Origin: Shuttleworthia sp045545575
GTDB taxonomy: Bacteria > Bacillota > Clostridia > Lachnospirales > Lachnospiraceae
NCBI GenBank assembly: GCA_045545575.1
Contig: JAZQBE010000019.1
Coordinates: forward strand, 1 to 13,069
Reading direction: 5' to 3'
Length of the DNA stretch: 13,069 nt
Of the stretch, positions 12,949 through 13,069 are shown piece after piece. The notes under the pieces are model-generated. The model had not been told where the DNA came from. It did no database searches and saw nothing but the letters and a program-made list of their open reading frames with translations. Numbering within the stretch: the stretch's first letter is position 1; each line of letters starts with the position of its first letter. Both the position numbers and the translations under genes were made by a program.

Positions 12949-13024
12949 AAAGCGGAACGCGTGCCTGACCCCCGTTCCACTTTTTCAAAAACCGGAACGG
13001 GGGTCAGGCCCGCGTTCCACTTTC
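12949..13024. repeat. Paired palindromic repeat, locus 7 (inverted cores)
   Basis: The first unit, about 12949-12985, has GGAACGCG, core TGCCTGACC and CCCGTTCC. The second, about 12986-13024, has GGAACGGG, core GGTCAGGCC and CGCGTTCC. It lies about 175 bases upstream of the Rpn start, at the end of the gene that enters from the right edge. The spacer from 12774 to 12948 shows only the Rpn ribosome binding site and no convincing promoter or gene. Confidence 0.9.
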
Positions 13025-13068
13025 TGAAGGTCGTAGTAATCCTCTTCGATATGAATGTTATACTTCCT
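12985..13068 (-). CDS. C-terminal end of an unidentified gene entering from the right edge
   Basis: On the minus strand one frame reads RKYNIHIEEDYYDLQK and then VERGPDPRSGF before a TGA at 12985-12987. The first 16 residues have ordinary protein composition and the last 11 are repeat-encoded, the same pattern as the metallophosphoesterase end (VERVPDPCSGF). Another minus-strand frame is also open here, so the frame choice rests on composition and on the match to that pattern. No family is recognised from so few residues. Confidence 0.4.
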   Translation of the reverse strand, partial: RKYNIHIEEDYYDLQKVERGPDPRSGF

Positions 13069-13069
13069 T

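Noticed and set aside
12829..12969. A 46-codon plus-strand frame ending in KSGTRA upstream of the Rpn gene
   Set aside because: It has no ribosome binding site and ordinary-looking noncoding composition, and the KSGTRA end only shows that a repeat is present. The evidence is too weak to call a gene.
31..13024. CRISPR array or phage attachment sites
   Set aside because: The repeats are dispersed singly or in pairs at gene ends, are palindromic, and have no regular spacers. The Cas4-like protein has no cas neighbours, and there is no integrase or tRNA in the window.

Overview
The window looks like chromosomal DNA of a moderately GC-rich Clostridia member, most likely Lachnospiraceae-like. The grounds are strong AGGAGG-type ribosome binding sites, an LTGC lipobox solute-binding protein, an AraC regulator beside glycoside genes, and an Rpn/PDDEXK protein of the type common in that family. 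This placement is inference; there is no rRNA or tRNA to anchor it.

Left arm (1-3305, all minus strand, transcribed right to left): an AraC-family regulator, a Cas4-like nuclease-domain protein that appears truncated, a GNAT acetyltransferase, SfsA, and the first codons of one more gene at the left edge. Every junction carries a short paired palindromic repeat.

Centre (3455-10463, plus strand): a rhamnoside-utilisation operon divergent from the AraC gene. It has a solute-binding lipoprotein, an intrinsic hairpin terminator, a cytoplasmic alpha/beta-hydrolase (esterase-like), a GH78 alpha-L-rhamnosidase split by a -1 frameshift at about 7760, and a GPH-family (MelB-like) sugar:cation symporter, closed by a second terminator. 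Inferred model: the symporter imports a rhamnose-containing, possibly acylated glycoside; the esterase removes acyl groups; the rhamnosidase frees rhamnose; and the AraC protein senses the sugar. The binding protein has no ABC permease here.

Right arm (10522-13069, minus strand): a YfcE-like metallophosphoesterase with two in-frame minisatellites, an N-terminally truncated peptide deformylase, an Rpn-family PD-(D/E)XK nuclease with a well-placed internal start that could encode a small intragenic antitoxin, and the C-terminal end of a gene entering at the right edge.

The most unusual theme is the repeat family: 13 hairpin units at 7 loci, absent from the 7 kb sugar operon. They sit at the 3' ends of minus-strand genes and are oriented with respect to them. 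They read as open frame in five of six frames and carry a TGA in the sixth. Four proteins here appear to end in repeat-encoded tails of the form SGTGA or SGTRA.
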